Source of the DNA: Metallyticus violacea
Lineage: Eukaryota; Arthropoda; Insecta; Mantodea; Metallyticidae
Direction of reading: 5' to 3'
Assembly (NCBI GenBank): GCA_030762175.1
Contig: CM060831.1
Span: 138,302,001-138,366,000 of the forward strand
DNA: 64,000 nucleotides
In this document: piece after piece, positions 1 to 10,440 of the stretch
How positions within the stretch are numbered: the stretch's first letter is position 1
Layout of the letters: each line of letters opens with the position of its first letter
Program-made: the position numbers and the translations under genes
The notes under the pieces: generated by a model
What the model saw: the letters and a program-made list of their open reading frames with translations, nothing else
What the model was told of the DNA's origin: nothing
The model's database searches: none

Positions 1-500
1 GGAACACACCAACAGAAGCTAATGTAAACAGTTCGCAGCGCTCCCATCAAGATAGAGATATGTTGATATCATCTGCATCGATTAAGAAGCTCTTGAAGAA
101 CTGTGCGTGATTACTTGATTAGCCCCTATTGACATTTTTATACACCTGCTCGGTTTTACAACCGGACTGCCGCATGACTGTCACATGTATGTGATTTATG
201 TGCATAACAATTTACATTGGCTGAAAGTTTCGCTAGTGTCAGACATCCGCTGAGATGTTGGAGGTTTGGAACGAACTAAATTGTAATTATTTTTTCTACA
301 ATCATTTACTTTAGAGCACAAATCTGATACACGTGTATTTGTCTTAATAATTATTTTTATTTTTCATTGCTTTTTGCAACCATTCAAATATGTATTAAAC
401 AATTTTCTACTAATTTATAAATGAACGAATATCTTTTACAAAGCATATTTTTGGAAAGAAATGAGATTTGAAATGAGTTATTGTTCTGATTTCACTGCTG
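1..500. other. Anonymous AT-rich sequence
   Basis: No coding potential, repeat family or RNA gene was recognised here on either strand. Confidence 0.5.
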
Positions 501-1085
501 CGAGTGGCAGAGATCGTTAAGGCGCGGACTCGTGAACGGGAGGTCTTGGGTTCGATTCCTACCAGGATTGTCCTCTCTGACTGAGGTTTTTTTCCAGTTT
601 TTCCTCAATCTTCATGTAATGCCGTAAAGGTACCTCAAACTTAAGCCTGGAATGCTTCCTTCCTTTAAAAATATCTTTCCCAATTTATTATTTCATCTCA
701 TGTATATATGTCGGTCCCGGTGGTGCAGTGATTACCATACTTGTCTCCTATACCCAAGATCGCGGGTTCGAACCCGGCCAGGATCGATGGATTTTTTCGG
801 GCGTAAAAATCTTAAGTATGGCTTCCTTCGGAAGGGAAGTAAAGCCGTGAGTCCCGTGTCGTACATTTACCGCACGAAAAAGAACCTCAAGCCTGAAAGA
901 GAGGCCTCTGAGCAAAATTTGTCGGCCGTTTTACGCCCTGAGTTGAATGGGACGCTGATGACCTGAGATGTTAAAGAGCGTCCATAAATAAATAAATAAA
1001 TAAATAAATAAAACCCATGTATCATCAGTGTCCACCGCCTATGGTGCCTCAGTAGTAAAAACGGGCGTTAAACACTGTTTAAAAA
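501..1085 (+). repeat. SINE-B copy split by a SINE-A insertion
   Basis: The tRNA-Ser/Leu-like head, with GATCGTTAAGGCGCGGACTC as D-arm region and GGTTCGATTCC as B box, starts near 501. The body runs to about 710. The tail (ATCATCAGTGTCCACCGCC to GGGCGTTAAACACT) resumes at about 1014 and ends in an A-run. The two halves join into a normal SINE-B once the SINE-A at 711-1012 is removed. CATGTAT occurs on both sides of that insertion (699-705 and 1016-1022), as expected for a TSD. Confidence 0.85.
711..1012 (+). repeat. SINE-A copy 1, full length, nested in SINE-B
   Basis: The tRNA-like head has an A-box region (GGTGCAGTGATTACCATAC) and a B box (GGTTCGAACCC). The body carries the hallmark CTTCCTTCGGAAGGGAAGTA and GAGGCCTCTGAGCAAAATTT segments. 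The end has the terminal stem GGACGCT (950-956) / AGCGTCC (977-983), then (AAAT)n. The head resembles tRNA-Val or Asp. An apparent 104-codon ORF across it is fortuitous. Confidence 0.9.
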
Positions 1086-4000
1086 AAATCTGATTTCTAT
1101 TTTAAGGAATTTGAGAGCTATATTTCTATTAAACATTCAATTAAAATAAAATATTTTAAGTTTTGCGAACATTACACCAAGGGATATATTTCACTGACAT
1201 TATATTTTATATGCTGTTGTAGTAGTATAAAAATATATTAAACTTTTAAAAATGTGCCCCACTCTTCTAAATTTTCCCTCCAAATCACATGGAAATCCGC
1301 ACTAACGGTTCTTACTTTAAGCCTTTTTCTGTACAACTTCCTACATTGTACGTTCAATTCAACATGTATCATTCCGTAGAAATCTTTTGACTTGTGATTG
1401 TCGACAAAACACACAAATTAAGCCTTTAAATGCAGTGTATAATGCCAACTTTTTCGCATTATGCAGCGATTTTATTTGAATTTGCAATATTCTTCCACAA
1501 AGCCTTTTAAGAACTGCCTTTCTTGGGATGCAACCGGTTAATTACATACATAAAGCAAGTACTTTTGCACTACACTAGTTTAACATGAGAGTTGCTTTCG
1601 GTTCCAAAGTTTAATTGGGCAGAATAGGTACCGCATATCCACGGACATTAACATAATCGGGAGAGCCATTTCGGAAGTCTATACCTGTATGATTGGTTAT
1701 TAAAGTTACGCAACGCAACGGATTACTGTTGCTGATTGATTGCATGTGGGGATTGTAGCTTGATATTTTACACGACCATGTTGCATTTCAATTTCTACTA
1801 AAAGCTATCAACCATTAGCTGTCACGTTTTAAAATGCGGCACAAGAATTCTGATTTATATGCTATGGAACTTAATACAGATAATTCTGAATAGAAAAATA
1901 GACAAATAAACACTGGAGCTAAATAGATGCATAATTAACAAAGAACCGCACTTGATTGCAAACTACAGTTAAAATGTCATCCGATGGAAATAAATACTCC
2001 GTTAAAACTATGCTCCATTTGATAATTCCTATATTTCTTTCCTTAAAAATTAACGAATGTCAATTTTACTTCATAGCGCTTTTTTAATAGAAGCTTTGAG
2101 TTTAAAAGGTTGCTATAATAGGAAGCATAGCGTTTGAATCATCTTCAGCTCACTGCCATCTACCATCGAAATTGCTACAAAAGTAATTTTTCTGCTAGTG
2201 ATCGCTTTTAATGGAGTCAATGTTTCTAAAGTGTTAACTTTTTTTTTTTTTTTCAAGTTACGAATCAAAAGACTCGAATTAAAAAGGGAGGGAGGGGATG
2301 AAGATTCGCGGAAACGGAGAATTGGAATGCTTTATTCCGACAATAAAGAATAATAACAGTTCTTTCGCGTGCTGTTTACGACTTTCAACCATTTTTTGCG
2401 TGTAATTTATTTTAGATCATGTTTAACGACGGAACATTAGCACTTAGAACTTTTAACAGTTATTTTAACTTCTGGATTGCATTTTACTCCAAGTTCAACA
2501 TCAGTCTAGGCTCTACAGCATTTAAGATATTAAATACAACGTCGATCTGTGCTGGGTTCACCCTGATCTGGACGCTAACAGTAGAAAATAGTCCACAAGT
2601 TTGTTATGGTAGTCAAAGAGTCCATAAGTGAACCAGAAAATCAGCTATAGAGCATTAAAACATGTTTAAGAGTTATCAAAGAGTTTTACATGCTACAAAA
2701 TTTAGTTGGTACATTGATGGATGCATATTCGATTCAGTGTTAGGTAAAATGCTTCAATTTTGTGAACTGGTGCTCGATCAGTACAAGAATCAACCAAGCT
2801 TTGTATCCTGAAAATCATTCACTTATAATGCAGCATTAACTAAATCAACGAAAAGTCACTGTAGTCGTTTAGTTTTTAAATTATTGCAACAGTAAAGAAC
2901 AGCTTGAATAGGAGGTGAGATACAGTTTTAAAAGAAGACAAATTAGACGAAATTAGTGCAAATATTGAACGTTCAACCACAAATTATTACCTACCGCGAG
3001 TTGAGTTTCATGTTTCTGCACATACAGCAACAAAACTGTTAAAACTCTAACCTTACAAGTGCACACGTATCCACTGTCTACAACAAGGTGCTCCTGTAGC
3101 ATGTGTGCGTTATTGTGAGTGGTTTCTTTCATCAGTGACTGAAGGGTTAATCCAGCCACAGTTTGTGTTCTTTCAACCAAAATGATCTGTGAACACTCAC
3201 AAGACTCGGCTATTGGTGTTCTGAAAATCCAAATTGTATACAAGAAACCCCTTTTTATGATCGGTATTTTACCGAGACGCAAAACCCCATGTGAACAGTA
3301 AGGACATATTCTGGAAGCCCTATACATTAGTGTTTGTGTTTAAAAAGTTGAATATTAATGCGTCTTATCACGCTATTGTTGGTAATAAATTATTCTGTTA
3401 TTTTCTTCACACAACAATGTTATTGTTTTAAGGAATGTGGCACAGTAGCCTTGATCTCTTTTTCTGCTATTACTTTTCAGTTAGATGGCAACAAAAAGCA
3501 ACATATTTACGCAGTGATTATTCTAAATGGCGGGCCACTAAACATTAACGGTTGGTTCCGGTTTTTACATTACTATTAAGCTTTCCCAGCGAGTGCTCCC
3601 GTGCGAAGTGCTCAAATGGGTCCAAAAGGAATAGCTAAAGAGGGAATAGATTGGAAAATATCGATTTCCTTCATAAGGTTCCCAAGGAAGCATCACTAGT
3701 AGCCATGATCTGAGAGGACAATGAATACGTAATGTCTCATCTTGGAGAGAGGAGCTCCGCTGGGAACCCTGTTAAGGGAATGAAGCGATTCTCTTCGCTT
3801 GATCATAAGGTCGCCACAGGACCATCTCATTTTCCTATACTAACTTTACTGTCACTAGTGTCCAGACTTGCTCTCCCTCAGCAGCATAAATAACTTAAGC
3901 GCGTCAACACTCCAAGAACCTACAAGATCAAAGTTCGCACCACGTCTTGGGGACGCCCTCAATGCCTAAAATGTAACTTTTAATTGTACCAATGCACACA

Positions 4001-4100
4001 TTCGAGTAAATATAACAATTTAAACGTCAAAACTATTTCAATTTTGTTCCCGCAATTTCTTTTTAAAATGTTTAAAACGAGAACTGTAAAAATATAATAA
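1086..4100. other. Anonymous sequence, 3 kb
   Basis: I see no recognisable gene or repeat. A 124-codon open frame on the - strand (2953-3327) matches no family I know and has no clear splice context. Segment 3600-3960 is somewhat more GC-rich than its surroundings but has no feature I can name. A T-run lies at about 2240-2254. Confidence 0.4.
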
Positions 4101-4101
4101 C

Positions 4102-4146
<45 letters not shown>
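4101..4146. repeat. (AAT)n microsatellite
   Basis: About 15 AAT units follow an interrupted AATAATAACAATAATAAT lead-in. Confidence 0.95.
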
Positions 4147-4147
<1 letters not shown>

Positions 4148-4261
4148 GAGTTTAACTGCATTTCCTATAAGTTATCTCTCCTTCAATTGATACATCTGTC
4201 CCGGCGGCGTGTTCTGTCTACAAGTTTTCTTTTCTCTCTTCACTGAGGTAATTTTAAATTT

Positions 4262-4385
4262 GGTTTATTTATGGACGCTCTTTAACATCTCTGGTCATCA
4301 GCGTATCATTCAATTCAGGGCGTGAAACGGCCGACAATTTTTGCTCAGAGGCCTCTTCTTTCAGGCTTGAGTTGTTCCTCCACAC
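4262..4385 (-). repeat. SINE-A copy 2, 5'-truncated
   Basis: Only the 3' part is present, in reverse: GGACGCTCTTTAACATCTCT, then the CGTGAAACGGCCGACAA block, then GCTTGAG. Sequence similarity stops near 4385, as in 5'-truncated target-primed insertions. Confidence 0.85.
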
Positions 4386-4689
4386 TCGAGACCTATTCCT
4401 TCTCATATTTTCTCGGAGACGTCTGAGGACTTATAGTAATACCAGCAATTCTGAACCTTTGGCAGAAATTCGTAATGAATAAATCCTGAATGATGAATAA
4501 AACCGTCAAAGCCTTTGACATTTGGTGAAGATTGTAATCACAGATTCATGTTTCATCATCCATGATGATTGACTCTCATTGACATGACAAGAGCCCTTGA
4601 TAGTTTGCGAAGCAGTAGTCTTTCTATTCTTATGTCAACAACCGAGGATAACTTAGTTGCAAAATTGGAACATTGGGGGTGGGGGTTAA
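4386..4689. other. Anonymous sequence
   Basis: Nothing was recognised in this stretch. Confidence 0.4.
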
Positions 4690-4960
4690 CCTAAAGCGAA
4701 AAATAAATACAAAAAATGGCAGAAATTTTGCTTTTACTTAACGAAACTCGTTATATGCCATTGAAATAAAATAAGAAATATAGTTTCTGAAAACAAGCGA
4801 TATCAGACTATTATGAATGGCGGTTTATCTGAAATCCGAAAAAAAAAAAATTTGTTTTTTGCAACGAAACCCGGACCATTAAGAGTGGGGCTATACCTGA
4901 AAACAGAACTTTTGTAATTGCCGAGGAGGCCGATTAAGGTGGCCCGGGGGAAGATGTGGC
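4690..4960 (-). repeat. Satellite-like repeat, locus 1 (about 1.5 units)
   Basis: Contains the unit hallmarks CAACGAAACtcg, ATATGCCATTGAAATAAAAT, AAGAAA, TCAGACTATTA and a final TACCTGAAA. The same units recur at 21540-22745 in this orientation and at 8215-9245 in the opposite one. The units are diverged from one another. Confidence 0.7.
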
Positions 4961-5059
4961 ATACGATGGGATTGTTAGCATTAACAATGGTCTTCCCGCC
5001 AAGCGATAAACTCATTGGTGTCATGTGAAAGAGTATGGGGGGAATAGTCCGCGAATGGA

Positions 5060-5175
5060 CTAATAATCGAACTTACCCTTAGAGACAGCGGCCATCCTGC
5101 CGTACTGAACGGCAGCGGAGCAAGCCGAATTCCAGGGAATGCTGGAGCGATATATAAATCCTAAGCGGTAGTGTA
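5060..5175 (-). promoter_or_regulatory. Possible TATA promoter and short first exon (weak)
   Basis: Read on the - strand, a TTTATATA box (about 5151-5158) precedes a GC-richer leader by roughly 60 bases. After it come ATG GCC GCT GTC TCT AAG (start at 5095) and then GGTAAGT, a good splice donor. The arrangement would suit a core promoter and a first coding exon (MAAVSK...). No downstream exon was identified, so this could be chance. Confidence 0.22.
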
Positions 5176-5179
5176 AAGT

Positions 5180-6528
5180 GTACAATACATGCAGGCGGAG
5201 AAAACACGATGGTTTCGGAACACAGAAAAACAAGAAATCGTACACCTATAATTCACTAAGTAGCTTAAATGTTATCACATTTCGTTTTAGTGCAATTGGG
5301 AATGTTAAGCTAACAATATAACACGTAAATAAACTAATAATACCGGAAATTATGAAATACATATGTATATCTTCAGTTAGCGTTACTTGTTTTTTACTAC
5401 ATTCTTTGCTCTAGTTCAATTATACATTTCTTACTTAAAAGATTACAAAGTTTTAATTTGTTTTGTGAGAAAATGTATACACTAGAACATTAAGAAATAT
5501 AAATGAAGATAAAAATTTGTACATTAATTATTCACTTTATCAGTTGATTCAGTACATTTTCCCATATCTACCAGTGAAAATGTTTACAGACAATGGTATC
5601 AACAGAAATATTGAAATTTCCGTTAGAAAAGAAGTTTAGTTGCGAAATATACTTAAAAATTAAAAACATAAAACTTTCTTGCTTTAAAAATCCTTTAAAG
5701 CGTCTTCGAAATAAAGTCTTAAGCAGATGTCAAAACAATCTTATCTAATTCAACATTCAAACGATGTTTGGGTCGATCTGACCAATTTCTTACAAATTGA
5801 GAATTAACTAATTAACGTTTAAGTTAATTGAGGAAGTTAATTCCAAATTACATCTTAGCATCTCACCAAGTTATAATTCGCAGTCAATTAGCTAATTCGG
5901 ATTTAAGTCATCATGGCCTTATGAATTATAGAAAATCCGTGGTTAAAAGGCCAAGGACACGGAAATAATACTCTATATACCATTTGTAAAATACCGGAGA
6001 TCGTTACTCATTTGTTTTTCATGACAATTGCACATCAGATATGGAGGAAAATCTTCTGCTGCTATATATGTACTTCCTGTAGCGTTAACGTAGTGTACAT
6101 TCATTGGAGAAATGGCTTGATTCCTTAAATAAACAGAATACGCTACTTTCAATTAAATTTCATTTTATACTGAGTATCTGACAGTTCAGATAACCAACTT
6201 TCGAAATATGGGAAGAATAACCTCATTAATGTAACTTAACGTAACCTGCAACATAAAGAATTCTGTTTTATATAATGCTTAGGGCAAACTAATAAGAAGG
6301 CTTTTAGCATTATTTAAATATAATAAAAATTCAACTGTCTGTTGGGAGTTCTAGGTCATATTCTATAGAACTTAAAATATCTAATGCCGAAATTTTACTC
6401 AGTCAAAACCGAATTTGGAAATCTGTTTTCTCCATAATATTAAATAAATCTTGTCTTTCGGAAATTATCCTCAGCCGTTTTGGAATAGTGTGGCCTTCAA
6501 ATAGCATATTCAACATTCGCTCTGCCAT
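5180..6528. other. AT-rich anonymous sequence
   Basis: No gene was recognised. At 5797-5905 there is an AATTAACT/AGTTAATT-rich segment that is loosely inverted relative to 6825-6990, possibly the ends of an old AT-rich element. The SINE-A at 6540-6813 lies between them. Confidence 0.35.
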
Positions 6529-6539
6529 GATGAAAAGTT

Positions 6540-6813
6540 GTCGGTCCTGGTGGTCTACTGACAACCATACTTGCCTTGTAAATCCAAGATCGCGGGTTCA
6601 AACCCGATCAGGGTCGATGGATTTTTTTCACCTGAAAAAAAACCCTAAGTATGGCTTCCTTCGGAAGGGAAGTAAGGCACGAAAAAGAACCTTAAGTTTG
6701 AAAGAAGATGCCTCTGAGCAAAATTTGTCGGCCGTTTGACGCTCTCAATTGAACGGGAGGCTGAAGACCCGAGATGTTAAAAGAGCGTCCGTAAATAAAC
6801 CAAATCAAAAAAC
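6540..6813 (+). repeat. SINE-A copy 3 with 11-bp TSD
   Basis: The copy runs from the tRNA-like head (TCGGTCCTGG, B box GGGTTCAAACCC) to GAGCGTCCGTAAATAAAC. The TSD GATGAAAAGTT is present at 6529-6539 and 6814-6824. About 25 bp is deleted in the GTGGGTCCCGTGTCG region of the body. Confidence 0.92.
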
Positions 6814-7210
6814 GATGAAAAGTTAATTGAGAATTAACTCGTTAAATGACCAAATACACGCCAATTAACTTAATTGGAGCTTAATGATGTATCAGCATCC
6901 AATTATTGATGGCGAGATGCAACAGCCTAATTAAAATAGAATTAAATAGGAATTAAAGTTAATTGAGCTCGGCGAGATGAACCCTTAGAGTTTCAGTTCA
7001 AGTATTAATTATTATACGGTGGAACACTTTCCATTAATGAAAAAGTAAGAGCTTCTTGCGTCATTTAGTCAGAATTCACAGGAAAACGATTCAGCAGTAT
7101 TAGGGTCATAACCTGAGAATTATGCGCCGGTTTCATTTCACAGAAGCGGGTAGTGCCAACATAATCACCAGCCATCATCAACCTGATGACTGAAACGTTA
7201 AAATCAACAG

Positions 7211-7320
7211 TATGTATGTATGTATGTATGTATGTATGTATGTATGTATGTATGTATGTATGTATGTATGTATGTATGTATGTATGTATGTATGTATGTA
7301 TGTATGTATGTATGTATGTA
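7211..7320. repeat. (TATG)n microsatellite
   Basis: About 27 nearly perfect TATG units. It is immediately preceded by the motif CCTGATGACTGAAACGTTAA. The open frame on the other strand (repeated HTYI) is an artefact of the repeat. Confidence 0.97.
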
Positions 7321-7327
7321 TATATAT

Positions 7328-7483
7328 AATATTAATGAAACATAAAAATAAAGAAACACTATTAACAATGTAACAAATTAACACTAATAATAAAAGTAGA
7401 TAAAGACAAAACACAGAAAAAGAGTCACACTTGAAACTGCTATATTTCAAACTACTGCGAGTTCTTCAATGGCAAGAAGCTAG
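7328..7483 (+). repeat. Direct-repeat unit 1 of a foldback-like cluster
   Basis: The sequence from AATATTAATGAAACATAAAA to TTCTTCAATGGCAAGAAGCT is repeated almost base for base 310 bp downstream. The intervening 7484-7637 is not repeated. Confidence 0.85.
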
Positions 7484-7637
7484 ACATGGTATTTTAAGAT
7501 GTAATAAATAATAAAGTATTTTAGAAAACACAGAAATAAAATTAAAAGAAAAAAAGATAAATAGTAAAGAAGTCAAAAGCAACACACGCAAAAGCAAAAC
7601 ACACAAAAGCAAATAAAGCAGCACCAGAGGTGCAAAC

Positions 7638-7885
7638 AATATTAATGAAACATAAAAATAAAGAAACACTATTAACAATGTAACAAATTAACACTAATAA
7701 TAAAAGTAGATAAAGATAAAACACAGAGAAAGAGTCACACTTGAAACTGCTATATTTCGAACTACTGCGAGTTCTTCAATGGTCTAGCTTCTTGCCATTG
7801 AAGAACTCGCAGTAGTTCGAAATATAGCAGTTTCAAGTGTGACTCTTTCTCTGTGTTTTATCTTTATCTACTTTTATTATTAGTG

Positions 7886-7890
<5 letters not shown>
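7638..7890. repeat. Direct-repeat unit 2 followed by its inverted copy
   Basis: Unit 2 runs 7638-7782. After a 10-base spacer (TCTAGCTTCT), the sequence from TTGCCATTGAAGAACTCGCA to TTAGTGTTAAT (about 7793-7890) is the reverse complement of 7688-7782. The arms are about 95 bp and near-identical, able to form a long hairpin. No coding sequence was recognised. Confidence 0.88.

Positions 7891-7942
<52 letters not shown>
7889..7942. repeat. (AT)n microsatellite
   Basis: About 26 AT units directly abut the outer end of the inverted repeat. Confidence 0.95.
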
Positions 7943-7944
<2 letters not shown>

Positions 7945-8214
7945 CGAAATGCTTCATTTCAGCAGTAATTATTATTAAGGTTTCCATATCTTTTATTTGA
8001 AAGGTAGTAATAAATGTTTTCGGTTTGTATTCAATTATGTACAGTCAAATGAAGGAGAATACAGGTTCGTGACATGCGCACTAATTCTACTCAGCGAAAA
8101 CTGTCTCTACTATATATATTCCTATCTTGTGTTTACAACTACTAACACTACGTAATAAAACATATCACATGGCCCACTCTGTAGATAGCTTTGGATTTGA
8201 AATGTAAAGATATT

Positions 8215-9245
8215 GATACGACGGCAATTTTTAAATTTTGGGTTTCCGCTAAACCCCTACTCCTAATAGCCCGATTTCCCCGATTTCCAAGAAACATTTT
8301 TTTTATTTTATTTAAATAATATTTAAATTTAAATGTACCTAGTTTTGTTGTTAAAAAAGAAATATTGGTCCTGCTAGAGTGATTTTTAAATTTTGGGTTT
8401 CAAGTAAACTCCCTCTCCAAATGACCCGATTTCCCTGATTTTCATGAAACATTTTTCTTATTAAATGGTATATGCCTAGTTTGGTTGTTAAAAAAGAAAT
8501 ATTGGTCCTGCTAGGGTGATTTTCAAATTTTGGGTTTCAGGTAACCGTCCTCCTAATAGGCCGATTTCACTAATTTTCGGAAAACATTTTTGTATTTTAT
8601 TTCAATGGCATATACCGAATTTTCTTTAAAAAAATATATATTTGCGGTCGCTAGAGTTATTTTAAAATTTAGCTATAACCCCCACTCGTTTTTCACATAT
8701 ACCGCGTGGTCCTGGTGGTGTACTGGTAACCATACTTGCCTTCTAAACCCAAGGTCGCGGGTTTAAACCCGGCCAGGATCGACGGATTTTTTTCGGGCGT
8801 AAAAACTCTAAGTATGGTTTCCTTCGGAAGGGAAGTAAAGCCGTGGGTCCCGTGTCGTACATTTACGGTACGATAAAGAACCTCAAGCCTGAAAGAAGAG
8901 GCCTCTGAGCAAAATTTGTCGGCCGTTTGACGCCCTGAATAGAATGGGGACGCTGATGACCTGTGATGTTAAAGAGCGTCCTTAAATAAATCATAAAAAA
9001 TATATATATATATACCGCTACTCCTAATGAACCGATTGCCACGACTTTCGAAAACTATTTTTATCAACTTATTTTCAAGAAATTTACTGAATGTCGTTAA
9101 GAAAAAAAAGCAAAAATCGCGGCCGATAGACTGGTTTTTAAATTTTTAAAACATTTTTTCGCTTTAGGTTAACCCACAGCCCCAATTAACCAATTTTGCT
9201 GGTTAATGAACTCGACGAATCGTTAATTGATGGTTTATAACACAC
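8215..9245 (+). repeat. Satellite-like repeat, locus 2 (about 5 units), interrupted by SINE-A
   Basis: The hallmark [C]CCGATTTCCC...GAAACATTTTT recurs at about 8271, 8426, 8561, 9032 and 9191. Removing the SINE and its TSD (313 bp) gives spacings of roughly 135-160 bp. Each unit also has TTTTAAATTTTGGGTTTC and GTTAAAAAAGAAATATTGGT-type segments. Confidence 0.8.
8706..9009 (+). repeat. SINE-A copy 4 with 9-bp TSD, inside the satellite
   Basis: Full length: GTGGTCCTGGTGGTGTACTG head, B-box-like GGGTTTAAACCC, AATGGGGACGCTGATGACC end and an AT-rich tail. The TSD ATATACCGC lies at 8697-8705 and 9010-9018. Confidence 0.92.
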
Positions 9246-9270
9246 ACACACACATACATATTACATATAC

Positions 9271-9301
<31 letters not shown>

Positions 9302-10117
9302 AGGATACGATCAATGCAGATTTAGAAAATTTATTAAAAACCTTTTCATGACACAAACGCAATAACTTATATTCTTTTTGAATTTGCTAAAAAGAATAAA
9401 CTAGCTAAAGAAAATAAGTCGATTTTTCACAAGTCCGCCGCAATAGTTTCATTCCTTGAATTTACTAAAAGATTTGGAAAGGTTCTGATCGATGACAGAG
9501 TGCCTGTACCCCTCGGAATGGTGTGTTTAACAGAAAATTTTGGATTCCCAGCACAACACGCCACGCTATCTACTCAACAATTTTTTTTCTGGCCACAGAT
9601 GAAAATTACACCAAATCAAAGTTTCTCAATTGCAAAGCGCTACGACAAGAAATCATTGCATTGTGCTACGCTCAAATCTCACGTTCTGCCAAGACGTTTG
9701 GGTTCCCTCAGAGGTAAGGTTTGCCATCTCACAGTTGCGTTACACAAAAACACACACAAATGAGAAAACAAGCAAGCAGGATCCATATCACAGCTCATTT
9801 CTGGAAAAGGGAAGAGAGAAGGAGGGTAGGGATATAAATATGACAGCGTAACAATAGTTTATGGTGCATCTTCTCTCTCTTTCTCCTATTGCAGGGGCCA
9901 CCTTAAATCTTTCTGTCACTCCTGGCTCCCTGTGGGACCTGCTCAAGCAATACCCGTACAGTCACAACCAGGAACACGACAGCCTTGTTAGCAAGACTTC
10001 GTGACCCAGTACCACTGAGGAAATCTGCCTCTGCTCCATCAGGTTACATTAAACATCAAACCCTTCTCTCCATGCAATTAAAAACTCGCATTAACAGAAT
10101 CGAAACTGGAAAGAAAT
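9246..10117. other. Anonymous sequence with a poly-T tract
   Basis: A T-run lies at about 9271-9294. Several overlapping short frames at 9500-9850 match nothing I recognise and are probably fortuitous. 9890-10110 is relatively GC-rich but unassigned. Confidence 0.4.
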
Positions 10118-10440
10118 TCGCAAGGCGCGGACTCGTGAACGGGAGATCTGGGGTTCGATTCCCACCAGTGATTTTTTTTTTTTTTTTTTGCAGGTTTGTC
10201 TAAGTCTTCATATATGGCAAATGCCGGGGAGGTACCCTAAAATAAGGCCTGGAACGTTTCCTTCCTTAAAAAAAAAAACAGTTTATCATTTTATCCTACC
10301 GTTTTTGTAGGATAGTCCTGGCGGGATTCGAACCCCAGACCTCCCACTCACGAGTCCGTGCCTTAACCATCTCAGCCACCAGGGCGGTCTCTATAACTCG
10401 AGACACCCCAGTACTTAAAACGGGCATTAAACACGTTAGC
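10118..10440. repeat. SINE-B mosaic with an inverted head inside
   Basis: 10118-10302 is SINE-B on the + strand (GCGCGGACTCGTGAACGGGA head, GGGGAGGTACCCTAAA body). 10311-10395 is the SINE-B tRNA-like head on the - strand (GGATTCGAACCCCAGACCTC, CACGAGTCCGTGCCTTAACC). A + strand SINE-B tail (CAGTACTTAAAACGGGCATT) follows at about 10410-10437. This looks like one copy carrying a head-only copy in reverse, or a rearranged pair. Confidence 0.8.

Noticed and set aside
711..782. tRNA gene at the SINE-A heads
   Set aside because: The heads keep A- and B-box regions but lack a clean anticodon arm and acceptor pairing, and each is joined to a SINE body. They are retroposons, not tRNA genes.
652..966. 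104-codon + strand frame; similar frames recur at each SINE-A copy
   Set aside because: The same 'protein' (FLRKGSKAV.PVSYIY..KKNLKPE) recurs at every SINE-A. It is fortuitous translation of a non-coding SINE.
7178..7450. 90-codon frame on the - strand with repeated HTYI
   Set aside because: It is the translation of the (TATG)n microsatellite.
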